Origin: Flavobacterium davisii
GTDB lineage: Bacteria > Bacteroidota > Bacteroidia > Flavobacteriales > Flavobacteriaceae
DNA length: 64,000 nucleotides
Direction of reading: 5' to 3'
Assembly (NCBI RefSeq): GCF_019565505.1
Contig: NZ_CP067378.1
Coordinates: forward strand, 3,196,501 to 3,260,500
This document shows, in pieces, positions 1 through 12,870 of the stretch. Position 1 is the first letter of the stretch. Each line of letters opens with the position of its first letter. Under the pieces are notes generated by a model. The model was not told the origin of the DNA. It did no database searches and was given only the letters and a program-made list of their open reading frames with translations. The position numbers and the translations under genes are program-made.

Positions 1-804
1 TGTTCCATTAATAATTTCAGGGGAAATTCTATTGATTGTTTCAGCTGAAACAATTTGATCAAATCCCATATCTAGATTTTGAGAGTCGCCATTAGAACCA
101 GCAAAAGAACCTGTATTAACTGCAATAGGCTTATCCGCAGATATTAATGTACCAATAAGAGCATTACGAGGTTGAAAACTAGATCCTTTTAGGGCAATAA
201 CAAAGCTTTCACCATTATTTAAAATTATATCACTAGGGGTGTTTCCTTCGTTATTGTTAATTAATCTTGTATTCGGTTTTATGTTACTAAATTTAATTCG
301 AGTATTATTTTCAGTAGCAAGAATAGAAGCAAATGTATAATGAGAGTTATCATAAGTCGGTACACGATCGTTTAAAAATGCACCTAATCTAAATTCCTTA
401 CCCAATGCAGCAATCCCTTTTGAAACGATAGAACTAGCATGATAACTGTTTTCTGATCGTATTCTTATAGAAACAGCCACTAAGTCTTGTGCTTCAATTA
501 TATAACCTTTATTCTTAAGAATGGTATGCGCAAAAGAAGAACTTACATGAGCTTGAGTATTATTACCATAACCTATTTTATGGATATAAGGTGAATTTCT
601 TGTAACAGTTCCAGTTATAACATTACCTCCTAAGGCTGTAATGTTAAAACTAACAGGAGAGGTACTCGGTGTAGAAATATACATATATTGTTCACCAGCA
701 ATTACTTCACCAGATGAAACAGGCGGTAAATAATGAGTTTTACTAAATTGAGCGACTACTGTAAATGTAAGTAATTGAAATAATATTAAAAATTTTGCCT
801 TCAT
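1..804 (-). CDS. T9SS cargo protein with IgGFc-binding-like N-terminal region (partial)
   Basis: The start codon at 804 opens a reading frame that stays open to base 1, so the gene is cut by the window edge and its C-terminus is unseen. The first ~18 residues (MKAKFLILFQLLTFTVVAQ) are a Sec signal peptide ending in the VAQ-type cleavage site usual in Flavobacteria. The body resembles the IgGFc-binding/adhesin N-terminal domain: strands with 'TRIKF', then 'GESFVIAL', then 'LIGTLISADKPIAVNTG' near residue 230. In Flavobacteriia such proteins usually end in a gliding-motility-type T9SS C-terminal domain and are secreted or anchored outside the cell. It lies 34 bp downstream of another T9SS cargo gene on the same strand, so the two probably form a transcription unit. 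Family assignment is by pattern recognition only; the precise ligand is unknown. Confidence 0.75.
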   Translation of the reverse strand, partial: MKAKFLILFQLLTFTVVAQFSKTHYLPPVSSGEVIAGEQYMYISTPSTSPVSFNITALGGNVITGTVTRNSPYIHKIGYGNNTQAHVSSSFAHTILKNKGYIIEAQDLVAVSIRIRSENSYHASSIVSKGIAALGKEFRLGAFLNDRVPTYDNSHYTFASILATENNTRIKFSNIKPNTRLINNNEGNTPSDIILNNGESFVIALKGSSFQPRNALIGTLISADKPIAVNTGSFAGSNGDSQNLDMGFDQIVSAETINRISPEIINGT

Positions 805-838
805 TGGGATTGAATAAAAAACCCACAAAGCTAATCAT

Positions 839-3114
839 TTATCGTTTAAGGCTAAAATGATTTTTAATAGTATTATTATTATATAGTTTTATAGTAAACC
901 AATAATCATCAGCAGGTAAATTGTTATCTAAATAAGTTCCATCCCATGCTTGATTAGGATTTAATTGTTTTAAGAGTTTACCATAACGATCAAAAATTTC
1001 TATTTCTTTAATATTTTTTTAAAATTAGAATCTTTAACGTACCACGTATCATTATACCCATCATTGTTAGGGGTGAAAAATTTGGGGTAATCTAATATAT
1101 AAACTGTTTTATAAAGTGTAGGTTCACATCCATTCTTATCTCTAACCGAAATATGGTATTCTCCTTGTTCTAGGTTAGTAAAAAAATTAGAATTTTGATA
1201 TTGGACCCCGTCTATAGAAAACTCGTAATTACCTCCATTAGAGGTGTAAACAATTTCTAACGAATTAGGATCCGAAAAATCGTTAATAATCGCATTTATA
1301 TTAGTAGCAGGTGCTGACTCGTGAATTAAATATTTTTTAACGAATTGACAGCCTTGTATGTCTGTAAGTGTAACAGTATAGATCCCTTTTTTATTGATTG
1401 TTATATCAGGATTGGTATCGAGAGTGTTCCAAAGATAATGAGTAAAATTTGTAGGAGCTTCAATTTTTACCGCTTCATTTTTACAAATGGTTAAATAAGT
1501 ATCTTTTACAATATCAGGATTGATATAATTTACTTTCAAGGTTATCGCTATTATATCATCACAAGAATTGTTTTGTTCTATTCGGGCATAAATTTTTTGC
1601 TCATCTTTTATTGTATTAAAAAAATATTGCTTAAAGGGAAAAGCTTTTTTCAGCATGACTTACATTCGTATAAAAAAGACAGGTGCCTGTTTGTTAGAGT
1701 TTGAAAAAATAATAGGAATTAATTCTTGATCTAATAGAAAATTAGTATAGCCATCTTTTTGGTCATCTTCATCACATTTCGTATAGCTTTTGTTTGTATA
1801 AGTAATTGAAGAAAGTTGAAGATTTACGGTTGTTTCAATTGAACAGTAAGAGTTACTTATTTTAACAAAAATAGTTTTAGGAGAAGAAAGATAATGGGTT
1901 GGCTCTGTAATAGAGATTCCATTCGCACTTTCAGAAAAAACAGTTTCTAAATTAGGATCGTTTTGAGTTATTATTTTATTTAGTTTTGTTAAGTCAAAAT
2001 AAGCTTTGCCATCCTTATCAAGATCACATTCTATTAAGTTTTGAGGAGTTAAAGAAGGTAGATTAATAAATTGAACTTTAATACGGCCTTTAGAAGTACA
2101 AATTCCATTAATCATCACGTCAACTCGATATTCAACCTCGTTTGTATTCGTATTATCAGTAATTAAGAATTTAGGGGTATGAACTCCTGTATCTATATCA
2201 TTTTTGTACCAAGTATAAGTATTATTAGTTCCGTATTGTGAGGCATCCAATTCTACCTTTTCTCCTTTACAATAAGGATTTTGGGTAGTTATTGTATGAT
2301 CTTTACCTAAGAACGTTTCACTCTGAAAAGTACCACCTCCCAAAAAAATAGCAGAATCATATTTCTCATTTCCTTGATCAGCAATGACTAATTTAATATG
2401 ATAAGAATTACCTGCTACTACAGAGGATTCTGCTTTTAAAATTTTGGTTTGACCGTTAAAAGTAATTGGAGCATCAAGACCATTAAAAGTATCAAAATAA
2501 GACTCGTTATTTTTTGGACAAATTGTTCCAGAACCTCTAATAGTTTGAACAGTTACGGGTATATTAGTTCCGGGGACTAACGCTATATTTTGATAACTTT
2601 GATTACCATTGTTTGGTTTTATTAAAAAAGCAAATCCATCCGTATAATCACATTGGTTTGCAGAAGGAGAGGAAAGATATTGTTCGGATGCAAAAATATA
2701 ATCAAATGAAATTTTGTTGGTAAAAGGAATATAATCAAATTCTAATATAGAAGCATTATATGTATTATTAATATTTAATGTTTGCATCAAGTCATTATCA
2801 CCTTGCCAAGATATAGAACCATCTGATAAGTTACCAGTATTAGGTTTCATAGCATTTAGAACTTTACCTGTACTTAAAATGATACCGTTTTGTAATGGAA
2901 AAGTAGTGTTATTACGATCAAAGTAACCAATGCTTTTGATTCCAAAATTTTCACCACCACTTATTGAAACATTTGAAACAGTGCCGCACTTTATACCGCC
3001 TAAAAAAATGGATACCAGCTCATTAGCATCATGTTGATCATTGACAGCAATATACTGCGAATGAGATTTTAATATTACAAAAAATAATGCAACTCTAAAA
3101 AGGTAATTTTTCAT
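839..3114 (-). CDS. Choice-of-anchor L protein with type B T9SS C-terminal domain (frameshifted)
   Basis: Signal peptide (MKNYLFRVALFFVILKSHSQ) followed by a choice-of-anchor L domain at about residues 30-270: 'GIILSTG', 'ASILEFDYIPFTNKISFDYIFASEQY', 'GFAFLIKP', 'NIALVPGTNIPVTVQTI'. Ig-like/SprB-like segments follow, then the gliding-motility-associated C-terminal domain: 'FFTPNNDGYNDTW', and after a shift 'IEIFDRYGKLLKQLNPNQAWDGT', ending 'NHFSLKR'. That ending is the type B T9SS sorting signal, so the protein should be exported and handled by PorU/SprF-type machinery. The frame is broken near 1660 (apparently two compensating single-base indels) and at an A7 run near 1015, where one extra A restores the final ~60 residues. 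The breaks are probably sequence errors. The product is likely a surface or extracellular adhesin-like protein. Confidence 0.8.
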
Positions 3115-3528
3115 GGAGCTAATATACTTTTAAACTTTATAAAAAAATATAGATATACTATTTTTATCTATAAAAAGTATAAAAAAATAAGAATATTTTA
3201 AATGAAGTAATTTAAACTTTTTTTATTGAAGTAAAAATAAAGACTTTTGTTTCATATTTCAGCTTTTTTATACAATATAGAGGACTACAAAATCAATAAA
3301 AAGATAAAATAGGAGGCAAAAAACATTTAAAAAGTTTAAACCACTTCAAGAACGAAACTTTTAAGCTTAATTTTAGATTCATAAAAGTATAAAGTAAATC
3401 AAGAATTAAATAATTGATAATGAAAGAGTCCTATAGAAATCTATTTAAAAATAAAAAGGAAACATTCATTTTTAATTCATTTTTTTCAAAAATTGCATTA
3501 TTTTTAGCCTCTTTATAATACGATTAAT
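3115..3528. other. Intergenic region between divergent T9SS cargo gene and nadC
   Basis: About 410 bp of very AT-rich sequence between divergently transcribed genes. It must hold the promoters for both directions. I see no reading frame, RNA gene or convincing hairpin in it. Confidence 0.5.
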
Positions 3529-4387
3529 ATGATTTCAGAAAAGCAGTTTCAAGAGGAACTTATAGATATAATAGCTAAAGGAATAAAAGAAGATATAGGA
3601 CCGGGAGATTATAGTTCTTTAGCTTGTATTCCTACTACAGAAGTGGGTAAAGCAAAACTTTTAGTTAAAGATAAAGGAATTATAGCAGGAGTAGCGTTTG
3701 CTCAGATGATTTTTAATCATATAGATCCAGATTTAAAAATAGATGTTTTGATTCAAGACGGAGCTCAAGTAAAATTTGGAGATGTTGTTTTATACGTTAC
3801 AGGTAATTCTCAATCTATTTTAAAAGCAGAAAGATTAGTGCTTAATTCTATGCAGCGAATGAGCGCAATAGCGACTAAAACAAATCATTATGTAGAATTA
3901 TTAAAAGGAACTAAGACTAAAGTTCTAGATACAAGAAAAACCACTCCCCGGTTTTAGAGCTTGCGAAAAATGGGCTGTGAAAATAGGAGGAGGAGAAAAC
4001 CATCGTTTTGCTTTGTATGATATGATTATGTTAAAAGACAATCATATTGATTTTGCAGGAGGTATAACTTCAGCAATAGCTAAAACAAAAGACTATTTAT
4101 TAACCCATAACCTAGATTTGAAAATTATAGTAGAAGCCCGTAATCTGATAGAAATTCAAGAAATTTTAAAATCAGAAGGCGTGTATCGCATTTTAATTGA
4201 TAATTTTAATTTTGAAGATACCCGTACGGCAGTTCAAATGATTGGTGGTAAATGTTTAACAGAATCATCAGGTAATATTAATGAAAAAACCATACGAGAA
4301 TATGCTCAATGTGGGGTAGATTATATTTCTTCAGGAGCCTTAACACATTCCGTATACAATATGGATTTATCTCTAAAAGCAGTTTGA
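3529..4387 (+). CDS. nadC: Nicotinate-nucleotide diphosphorylase (carboxylating), frameshifted
   Basis: Quinolinate phosphoribosyltransferase, which makes nicotinate mononucleotide from quinolinate and PRPP in de novo NAD synthesis in the cytoplasm. Family features seen: 'EDIGPGDYSSLACIP' at the N-terminus, 'AERLVLNSMQRMSAIAT' and 'KVLDTRKTTPGFR' in the middle, 'GGGENHRFALYDMIMLKDNHID' after that, and 'ISSGALTHSV' near the end. The frame breaks at 3951-3954 in a C run: removing one C joins TRKTTP to GFRACEKWAVKIGGG without losing residues. Restored length is about 285 residues, normal for NadC. Because the break falls in the most conserved active-site stretch and both halves are otherwise perfect, a sequence error is the likely cause. 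It is followed 54 bp later by a YihY-family gene on the same strand. Confidence 0.9.
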
Positions 4388-4441
4388 TAGCTAATAATAT
4401 TGAATTCCGATAAATGAATAACGCTTCTGTAAAATAAAAAA

Positions 4442-5368
4442 ATGGAAAATACGAAAGAAACACTTCTGAAAATCCCATTAATAAAACAATTAATAGTTGT
4501 TTTAGATAATGTAAAACTACCTTGGCTTAACGGGTTGTCGTTTTATGAATTAATAGAGTTTTACTTAGTAGGGATTCTTCAAGGAGGAATCAGTTATAGA
4601 GCAGCAGCTATTGCATTTAGTTTTTTTATGGCATTGTTTCCTTTTGCTTTATTTATCTTAAACTTGATTCCATACATCCCTATAAAAGGATTTCAACATG
4701 ATTTTTTATTGTTTGTAAGGGATAATGTACCGCCTACAACTTTTGATGCAATTGAAAATATTATAAAAGATATTCTTAATAATAGTCAAACAGGATTATT
4801 ATCTTGGGGGGTGTTTTTATCTGTTTTTTTAATGACTAATGGAGTAAATGCAGTGATGAGTGGCTTTGAAACATCCTTACATGTAACCGTAAAAAGAGCT
4901 TATTTTAGACAATATTTTGTAGCACTTCTTATTTCATTAATACTTACTACTATTTTAATTATAACAATATCAGCCATTGTATTTTTAGAAATAATTATTC
5001 AAAAAACCATTATACAAGATGTTCTGAGCTCAAGGGTTTCTGATAAAATTTCGTTGATAGAAATGGGACGATATTCTTTTGTCATCATTATGATCTTGTT
5101 AGCAACCGCTGTTTTATTTAAATATGGTATTAAACAGTCTAAAAAAAAGAGACTTATTACAATTGGTACTGTTTTTACAACAGGATTAATTGTAGTATCT
5201 TCTTACTTTTTTGGTATATGGGTTGTTAAATTTTCAAAATATAATGAACTTTATGGTTCAATAGGTACACTTTTAGTATTCCTTTTTTATCTTTGGATCA
5301 ATTGTATGGTCTTATTGTTAGGTTTTGAATTAGATGCCTCCATACGAAAACTAAAAAAAATAAAATAA
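4442..5368 (+). CDS. YihY/virulence factor BrkB family membrane protein
   Basis: A 308-residue integral inner-membrane protein with about six hydrophobic helices. Family signatures are 'ISYRAAAIAFSFFMALFPF' around residues 53-71, 'TGLLSWGVFLSVFLMTNGVNAVMSGFE' around 117-143, and 'YGSIGTLLVFLFYLWINCMVLLLGFELDA' near the C-terminus. The family (UPF0761, formerly misnamed ribonuclease BN) is widespread; its transport or structural role is not firmly established. The start ATG at 4442 lies after a purine-rich stretch, and the stop is one base before the next gene, so it is probably co-transcribed with the DUF2147 gene and priA. Confidence 0.88.
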   Translation: MENTKETLLKIPLIKQLIVVLDNVKLPWLNGLSFYELIEFYLVGILQGGISYRAAAIAFSFFMALFPFALFILNLIPYIPIKGFQHDFLLFVRDNVPPTTFDAIENIIKDILNNSQTGLLSWGVFLSVFLMTNGVNAVMSGFETSLHVTVKRAYFRQYFVALLISLILTTILIITISAIVFLEIIIQKTIIQDVLSSRVSDKISLIEMGRYSFVIIMILLATAVLFKYGIKQSKKKRLITIGTVFTTGLIVVSSYFFGIWVVKFSKYNELYGSIGTLLVFLFYLWINCMVLLLGFELDASIRKLKKIK

Positions 5369-5369
5369 A

Positions 5370-5789
5370 ATGAAAAAAATTGCACTTTTAACTTTATTAT
5401 TAAGTTGTTTACAAATGAACGCTCAATCTGTTTTTGGAAAATGGAAAACCATTGATGATAAAACAGGTAAGGCAAAGTCGGTAGTTGAAATTTTTGAATC
5501 AAATGGGAAAGTATTTGGTAAAGTAATTGAAATCTTAGATCCTGCAAAACGCGATAGAAAATGTGAAAAATGTGAGGGTTCTGACAAAAATAAACCCATT
5601 TTAGGTTTGTTGATTATTAAAGGTCTTGAGAAAGACGGAGAGGAGTATAATGGAGGAAATATTACAGATCCAGAATCAGGAAATATTTATAAATGTTTTA
5701 TAAAATTAAATGGTAAAGATCGTTTAACCGTAAGAGGTTATATGGGAATTTCTCTTATCGGACGTTCCCAAACTTGGATAAGAAACTAA
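5370..5789 (+). CDS. DUF2147 domain protein, secreted
   Basis: A 139-residue protein with a clear signal peptide (MKKIALLTLLLSCLQMNAQ). The mature part begins 'SVFGKWKTIDD.TGKAKSVVEIFESNGKVFGKVIEI' and includes a CxxC ('KCEKC'), 'GLLIIKGL', 'GGNITDPESGNIYKC' and 'LTVRGYMGISLIGRSQTW', which is the standard DUF2147 pattern (a lipocalin-like beta barrel). The role is unknown; it should be periplasmic. It starts one base after the YihY stop and ends three bases before priA, so the three genes are tightly packed. Confidence 0.88.
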   Translation: MKKIALLTLLLSCLQMNAQSVFGKWKTIDDKTGKAKSVVEIFESNGKVFGKVIEILDPAKRDRKCEKCEGSDKNKPILGLLIIKGLEKDGEEYNGGNITDPESGNIYKCFIKLNGKDRLTVRGYMGISLIGRSQTWIRN

Positions 5790-5792
5790 TTC

Positions 5793-8238
5793 ATGCGTTA
5801 CTTTATAGAAGTTATTATACCTATTTCGCTTCCGCAAACTTTTACCTATGAAGTTTCGGAAGCGGAATTTTCTTTTATAAAAATAGGTATGCGTGTAGCT
5901 GTGCCTTTCGGTAAAACCAAATTCTATACAGGTCTGACAATTGGTAAAAATCATATAGCACCAACTTTATACGAAGCTAAAGAAATTCATCAAATTATAG
6001 ATGAAAATCCTGTTATAACAACTATTCAAATAGAATTTTGGAAATGGATAGCCAGTTATTATATGTGTTCTTTGGGAGAAGTATACAAAGCAGCATTACC
6101 ATCTGCATTAATATTAGAAAGTGAAACCATAATTACTGCAAAAAAGAAGTTCTGAATACTTCGGATTTATCAGATGACGAATTTTTGATCGTAGAAGCAC
6201 TTTCCAATCAAACGGCTTTAAAAATATCAGAAGTCACCGCAATTCTTAATAAAAAGAAAGTTTTTCCTGTTATCCAATCTCTATTGGATAAGGGTATTTT
6301 AACTCTTCAAGAAGAAATGATTGAAGAATATAAACCCAAATTAATTAAATACGTCCGTTTAATAGCACACTATAATGAACCTAGTCAGTTAGAAGGATTA
6401 TTGCAAATCCTTAAAAATGCACAAAAACAAAAAGAATTGGTCTTGAGTTATTTTCAACTCATGGCGACTCAAAAAAACCAATTGCTGCTAAAGATTTACT
6501 TACGTTTTCAGGAATAACGGCCAATACTCTAAAAGTTTTAGTAGACAAACAAATTTTTGAAGAATATTTTTTAAAACAAGATCGAATATCTTTTGTTGAA
6601 ACAGAACAAAAACAGATTAATTTGAGTGATGCTCAAGAAGAAGCGTATAAAAACATTTTAGAAAGTTTAGAAACCAAAGAAGTTAGCTTGTTACATGGTG
6701 TAACCGCATCAGGAAAAACAGAAGTTTATATAAAAATTATAGAAGAATATTTAAAACAAGAAAAACAAGTTCTTTATTTACTACCTGAAATAGCAGTAAC
6801 AACTCAATTGGTAGGAAGATTAACCAAACATTTTGGAAATAAAGTAGCCGTTTATCATTCTAAATACTCAAATAATGAAAGAGTAGAAGTTTGGAATCAT
6901 GTACTCGTAAATTCAGAAAAAGCACAAGTAGTAATAGGCGCTAGATCCGCTTTATTTTTGCCCTTTCAAAAATTAGGACTCATTATTGTAGATGAAGAAC
7001 ACGAGCAAACCTATAAACAAATAGATCCAGCACCGCGTTATCATGCTAGAGATGCTTCTATAGTTTTAGCCCATCAATTAAAAGCTAAAGTTGTTTTAGG
7101 ATCAGCTACGCCTAGTATCGAAAGTTATTATAATACGCAAAAAGGAAAATACGGAATAGTAGAACTTTTTGAACGATTTGGAAATGCCGTTTTACCTGAA
7201 ATTATTTTAGTGGATCTAAAAGATAATTATTTTCGAAAAAAAATGACAGGGCATTTTAGCCAAATATTGATTGATAAAATACAAGAAGCATTGTACAATG
7301 GAGAACAAATTATTCTTTTTCAAAATAGAAGAGGATATTCTCCTGTTTTAGAATGTATGACTTGTGGACATATTCCACAGTGTCCAAATTGTGATGTGAG
7401 TTTAACGTATCATAAATTTAAAAATCAATTGCGCTGTCATTATTGTAGTTATAATATAGCAAAACCAACCAACTGCCATGCTTGTTCAAGTATTGATCTA
7501 ACTTCTAAAGGCTTTGGGACAGAACAAATAGAAATGGAATTAGCAAATTTATTTCCAACTAAAAATGTCAAACGAATGGATCAAGATACAACTCGGGGTA
7601 AATATTCATTTGAACGTTTATTAGACAGCTTCAAAAATAGAGAAATTGATATTTTGGTAGGAACTCAAATGTTAGCTAAAGGATTAGATTTTGATAATGT
7701 ATCATTGGTAGGAATCTTAAATGCGGATAACATGTTGTATTTTCCTGATTTTAGAGCGTATGAACGAAGTTATCAGATGATGACGCAAGTAGCAGGTAGA
7801 GCAGGTAGAAGCGAAAAAAAAGGAAAAGTAGTTATACAAAGTTATAATCCTATGCATAATACAATACAACAAGTTACAGATCATAATTATTTAGGGATGT
7901 ATAAAGAACAGTTGTATGAACGACATATATATAAATATCCGCCTTTTTATAAATTAATAAAGTTAACTTTAAAACATAAGGATTTTGAAAAATTAAAAGA
8001 AGGGTCTATGTGGCTATATCAGGTAATAAAACAAAATTTAGAAATGCCTGTGTTAGGTCCTGAAGAACCTCCAATTGGTAAAATTAGAAATGAATATATA
8101 AGAACTATTTTAGTAAAGATTCCGCAGGACAAGCATTTGGGTAATACAAAAAAAACTATTCAGAAGATACTGAATAGTTTTGAAGCAGTTCCTATTTATA
8201 AAGCCATAAAGGTAGGAGTTAATGTAGATGTAAATTAA
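5793..8238 (+). CDS. priA: Primosomal replication restart helicase PriA (two frameshifts)
   Basis: PriA is the 3'-5' superfamily 2 helicase that reloads the replisome at stalled forks. N-terminal DNA-binding domain: 'IIPISLPQTFTYEV...GMRVAVPFG'. Walker A is 'HGVTASGKTE' (near 6700), the DExH box is 'VDEEHEQTYKQ' (near 6995), and a zinc-binding segment contains 'CMTCGHIPQCPNCD' and 'CHYCSYN...CHAC' (7350-7490). The C-terminal helicase motifs include 'GTQMLAKGLDF' and 'QVAGRAGRS'. Two breaks, near 6145 and near 6475, are each repaired by adding one A to an A6 run, giving about 815 residues, the normal flavobacterial length. An essential-type gene broken twice at homopolymers points to sequencing error, not decay. 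Confidence 0.92.
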
Positions 8239-8241
8239 GTA

Positions 8242-8936
8242 TTATGCTTCTAGTACACGCATTAACTCTTCTTTTTGTTACGGCTTAAAGGGATTTTTGT
8301 AACGCCAATTTCAGCAAATTTGCTATTGAATTTCTCTATTTTATCAATGTTAATAATAAATGATTTATGAACACGAACAAATTTTTCTCTTGAAAGATCT
8401 TTTTCAAAAGATTTCATAGTAGACAGAACAAGATGGCTGTCTTCCTCTGTAACTATTTTTACATAGTCACCAAAAGCTTCAATCCACTTTATTTTAGCAG
8501 TATATACTTTTAGTTTTTTTAAATTACTTTTGATATAAATATGTTCACCTTCTTCTTCAGCATTATGATCTTTTCTAAGCATGTGTAAATCCATAGCTCT
8601 TTTTACAGCAATGTTAAAACGTTCTTTGGTGAGTGGTTTTTGTAGATAGTCTGTAGCTTCATAATCAAAAGCTTTTAGTGCATATTCTGCCTTAGCTGTA
8701 ATAAAAATAATTTGTGGTTTTTCTTTTAAACCATCTAGTAAGTTAAAACCATTAATGATAGGCATTTCTATATCTAGAAACAATAAATCTACTTCATTTA
8801 TAGCTAAAGAACCTTTCGTTTCAACCGCGTTAGAAAATTCACCAACTAAATTTAAGTTTGGGTGAGCTTCTACTAGTTTCGTAACTAAAATTCTTTGGAT
8901 AGAGCTGTCATCTACGACAATACAATTCAACTTCAT
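8242..8936 (-). CDS. LytTR-family response regulator
   Basis: N-terminal receiver domain (about residues 1-120) with acidic pocket 'VVDDS' and phospho-acceptor D55 in 'LLFLDIEMP', then T/S and K positions in 'IFITAKAEYA' and 'YLQKPL'. The C-terminal LytTR DNA-binding domain (about 135-232) contains 'IKWIEAFGDYVKI', 'MKSFEKDL', 'FVRVHKSFIINIDKI' and 'IPLSRNKK'. The uncorrected frame stops early; adding one A at 8272-8276 gives the family-typical ending 'RNKKEELMRVLEA' and a stop at 8242. Such regulators pair with LytS-like sensors of the Bacteroidota, but no kinase gene is adjacent. The gene is convergent with priA. Confidence 0.9.
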
Positions 8937-9043
8937 GGGAAACAGTTTAAAATAGATTGGACGGTTAAAAATAGTTTATTTTTTTTAAATGTCAAATTAT
9001 TTTCGTGAAAATCAGTCATTTCGTCGAAAAGTGTAATAAAATA

Positions 9044-9074
9044 TTTGCTGTTTTAAATAATATCACTAATTTTG
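9044..9074 (+). promoter_or_regulatory. Promoter of the rpsF operon
   Basis: A TTTG (-33) at 9044-9047 and TAATTTTG (matching TAnnTTTG) at 9067-9074 are separated by 19 bp, the Bacteroidota sigma-A promoter layout. Transcription would start just before 9085, upstream of rpsF. Confidence 0.8.
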
Positions 9075-9107
9075 CACCCAATTTTATAACAAATAAATTT
9101 TATTACT

Positions 9108-9449
9108 ATGAATCATTATGAAACTGTTTTCATCTTGAATCCCGTTTTATCTGAAACTCAGGTAAAGGAAACAGTAAGCAAATTTGAAGATTTTTTAACT
9201 TCAAAAGGTGCTAAGATTGTTGCTAAAGAGGATTGGGGATTAAAAAAATTAGCGTATGAAATCCAAAACAAAAAATCTGGATTTTATCAATTAATCCAAT
9301 TTGAAGCTTCTAGTGAAGTTTTAGCAGGTTTAGAAATCGAGTACAGACGTGATGAGCGCGTTATGCGTTTCTTAACAGTAAGTTTAGATAAACACGCTGT
9401 AGCTTGGGCTGAGAGAAGAAGAGAGAAGTTAAAAACTAAAAAAGCTTAA
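9108..9449 (+). CDS. rpsF: 30S ribosomal protein bS6
   Basis: A 113-residue protein beginning '[21 protein letters not shown]', with '[27 protein letters not shown]' and '[14 protein letters not shown]', the complete bS6 pattern. It binds 16S rRNA with bS18 in the platform of the small subunit. It is the first gene of the rpsF-rpsR-rplI operon, 5 bp before rpsR, with a good promoter 34 bp upstream. Confidence 0.97.
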   Translation: MNHYETVFILNPVLSETQVKETVSKFEDFLTSKGAKIVAKEDWGLKKLAYEIQNKKSGFYQLIQFEASSEVLAGLEIEYRRDERVMRFLTVSLDKHAVAWAERRREKLKTKKA

Positions 9450-9454
9450 TTGAT

Positions 9455-9751
9455 ATGTCTACAATTGAACAATCTGCAAAAGGAAAAAAAGACGGAGATA
9501 TCAGATATTTAACGCCTTTAAACATTGATACGAACAAACAAAAAAAATATTGTCGTTTCAAAAAATCAGGAATCAAATATATAGACTATAAAGATGCTGA
9601 TTTCTTATTAAAATTTGTAAACGAGCAAGGTAAAATCCTTCCTCGTCGTTTAACAGGAACTTCTTTAAAATACCAAAGAAAAGTGTCTGTAGCGGTAAAA
9701 AGAGCTCGTCATTTAGCTTTAATGCCATACGTAGCCGATTTATTAAAATAA
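9455..9751 (+). CDS. rpsR: 30S ribosomal protein bS18
   Basis: A 98-residue protein with the bS18 core '[41 protein letters not shown]' and '[20 protein letters not shown]'. It has the N-terminal extension usual for Bacteroidota. It partners bS6 on the 30S platform. Sits between rpsF and rplI in the standard operon order. Confidence 0.97.
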   Translation: MSTIEQSAKGKKDGDIRYLTPLNIDTNKQKKYCRFKKSGIKYIDYKDADFLLKFVNEQGKILPRRLTGTSLKYQRKVSVAVKRARHLALMPYVADLLK

Positions 9752-9816
9752 TAACTAACAAAAAAGTTGTTGGTTTCCGAAAGGAACCTAACTTCTAAAA
9801 CAAAAAGGACAACAAC

Positions 9817-10260
9817 ATGGAACTTATCTTAAAACAAGACGTTCAAAATTTAGGATTTAAAGATGATATCGTAACAGTTAAACCTGGTTATGGTCGTAAC
9901 TTCTTAATTCCTCAAGGATTTGCAGTATTAGCTACTCCTTCTGCAAAAAAAGTTTTAGCTGAAAACTTAAAGCAAAAAGCTCATAAAGAAGCTAAAATAG
10001 TAGCAGATGCTAAAGCTAAAGCAGAAGCTATTAAAGCTTTAGATATTAAAATTACAGCTAAAGCAGGTGGTGAAAAATTATTCGGATCTGTAACAAATGC
10101 TGATATAGCACAAGTTTTAGAAAAAAATGGTCAGGCTATCGAGAAAAAATTCATTACTTCTGGTGTAGTTAAAAGAATTGGTAAATATACCGCTACTGTT
10201 CGTTTACACCGCGAAGTTATCGTTGAATTACCATTTGAAATTATAGCTGAACAAGCTTAA
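9817..10260 (+). CDS. rplI: 50S ribosomal protein bL9
   Basis: A 147-residue protein. The N-terminal rRNA-binding domain 'MELILKQDVQNLGFKDDIVTVKPGYGRNFLIPQGFA' is followed by the long Lys/Ala-rich connecting helix and a C-terminal domain with 'KLFGSVTNADIAQVL'. Last gene of the operon; a strong intrinsic terminator follows 22 bp after the stop. Confidence 0.97.
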   Translation: MELILKQDVQNLGFKDDIVTVKPGYGRNFLIPQGFAVLATPSAKKVLAENLKQKAHKEAKIVADAKAKAEAIKALDIKITAKAGGEKLFGSVTNADIAQVLEKNGQAIEKKFITSGVVKRIGKYTATVRLHREVIVELPFEIIAEQA

Positions 10261-10281
10261 TTTTAAAAAAATAATATTTTT

Positions 10282-10308
10282 AAAGTCCCTTTTGGGACTT
10301 TTTTTTAT
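10282..10308 (+). terminator. Intrinsic terminator of the rpsF-rpsR-rplI operon
   Basis: Stem AAAGTCCC / GGGACTTT with a 4-base loop, followed by a long T run. Confidence 0.9.
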
Positions 10309-10338
10309 TTTTATTATAAATAACTAAATTTTATTAAT

Positions 10339-10809
10339 TTGAAATATAAGAGACTTACCAAAGAACAATTTGATTCCCTACATCAGGAATTTGCCAATTT
10401 TTTGGCTACTCAACAAATTGATAAAGTAGAATGGGATCAGTTAAAAGTAAATAATACTGAAGTGGCAGAACAAGAATTAGATGTTTTTTCCGATCTAATT
10501 TGGGAAGGAGTGTTGAAAAATGCTAAATTTATAGAACATTTTTCAAAAAGACATATCTTTTTGTTTCATTGCCAAGAATACTTTATGCAAACCATTGTAA
10601 TTAAAGCTCTCAACATAGAGGTGGATTTTTTAACTAATGAAGGATTAAAATGGTTAGGAGATCATTTATTTACAGAAAAAGTAGAGCTCCTGCGTGGAAA
10701 AAAAGAATATACAAAAGAACGTAATAACGAATTATTTGAGTTAATAGAACAAGGAGCCATATTAAGTGATGGACAGCTGTATATGCAAATAAATGGGATC
10801 ATTGAGTAA
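10339..10809 (+). CDS. DUF6495 family protein
   Basis: A 156-residue soluble protein, rich in aromatic and charged residues: 'KYKRLTKEQFDSLHQEFANFLATQQIDKVEW', 'QELDVFSDLIWEGVL', 'FIEHFSKRHIFLFHC', 'LRGKKEYTKERNNELFELIEQGA'. I recognise this as the conserved flavobacterial family DUF6495; no function is established. The start is a TTG at 10339, since no ATG or GTG precedes the conserved N-terminus in this frame. No signal peptide or membrane segment. The gene stands alone between the bL9 terminator and ligA. Confidence 0.8.
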   Translation: MKYKRLTKEQFDSLHQEFANFLATQQIDKVEWDQLKVNNTEVAEQELDVFSDLIWEGVLKNAKFIEHFSKRHIFLFHCQEYFMQTIVIKALNIEVDFLTNEGLKWLGDHLFTEKVELLRGKKEYTKERNNELFELIEQGAILSDGQLYMQINGIIE

Positions 10810-10864
10810 TTTTTTTGCTTTACTATAATTAAATGGCTACTTTAGTATTTTATTACTTTAATAG

Positions 10865-12863
<1,999 letters not shown>

Positions 12864-12870
<7 letters not shown>
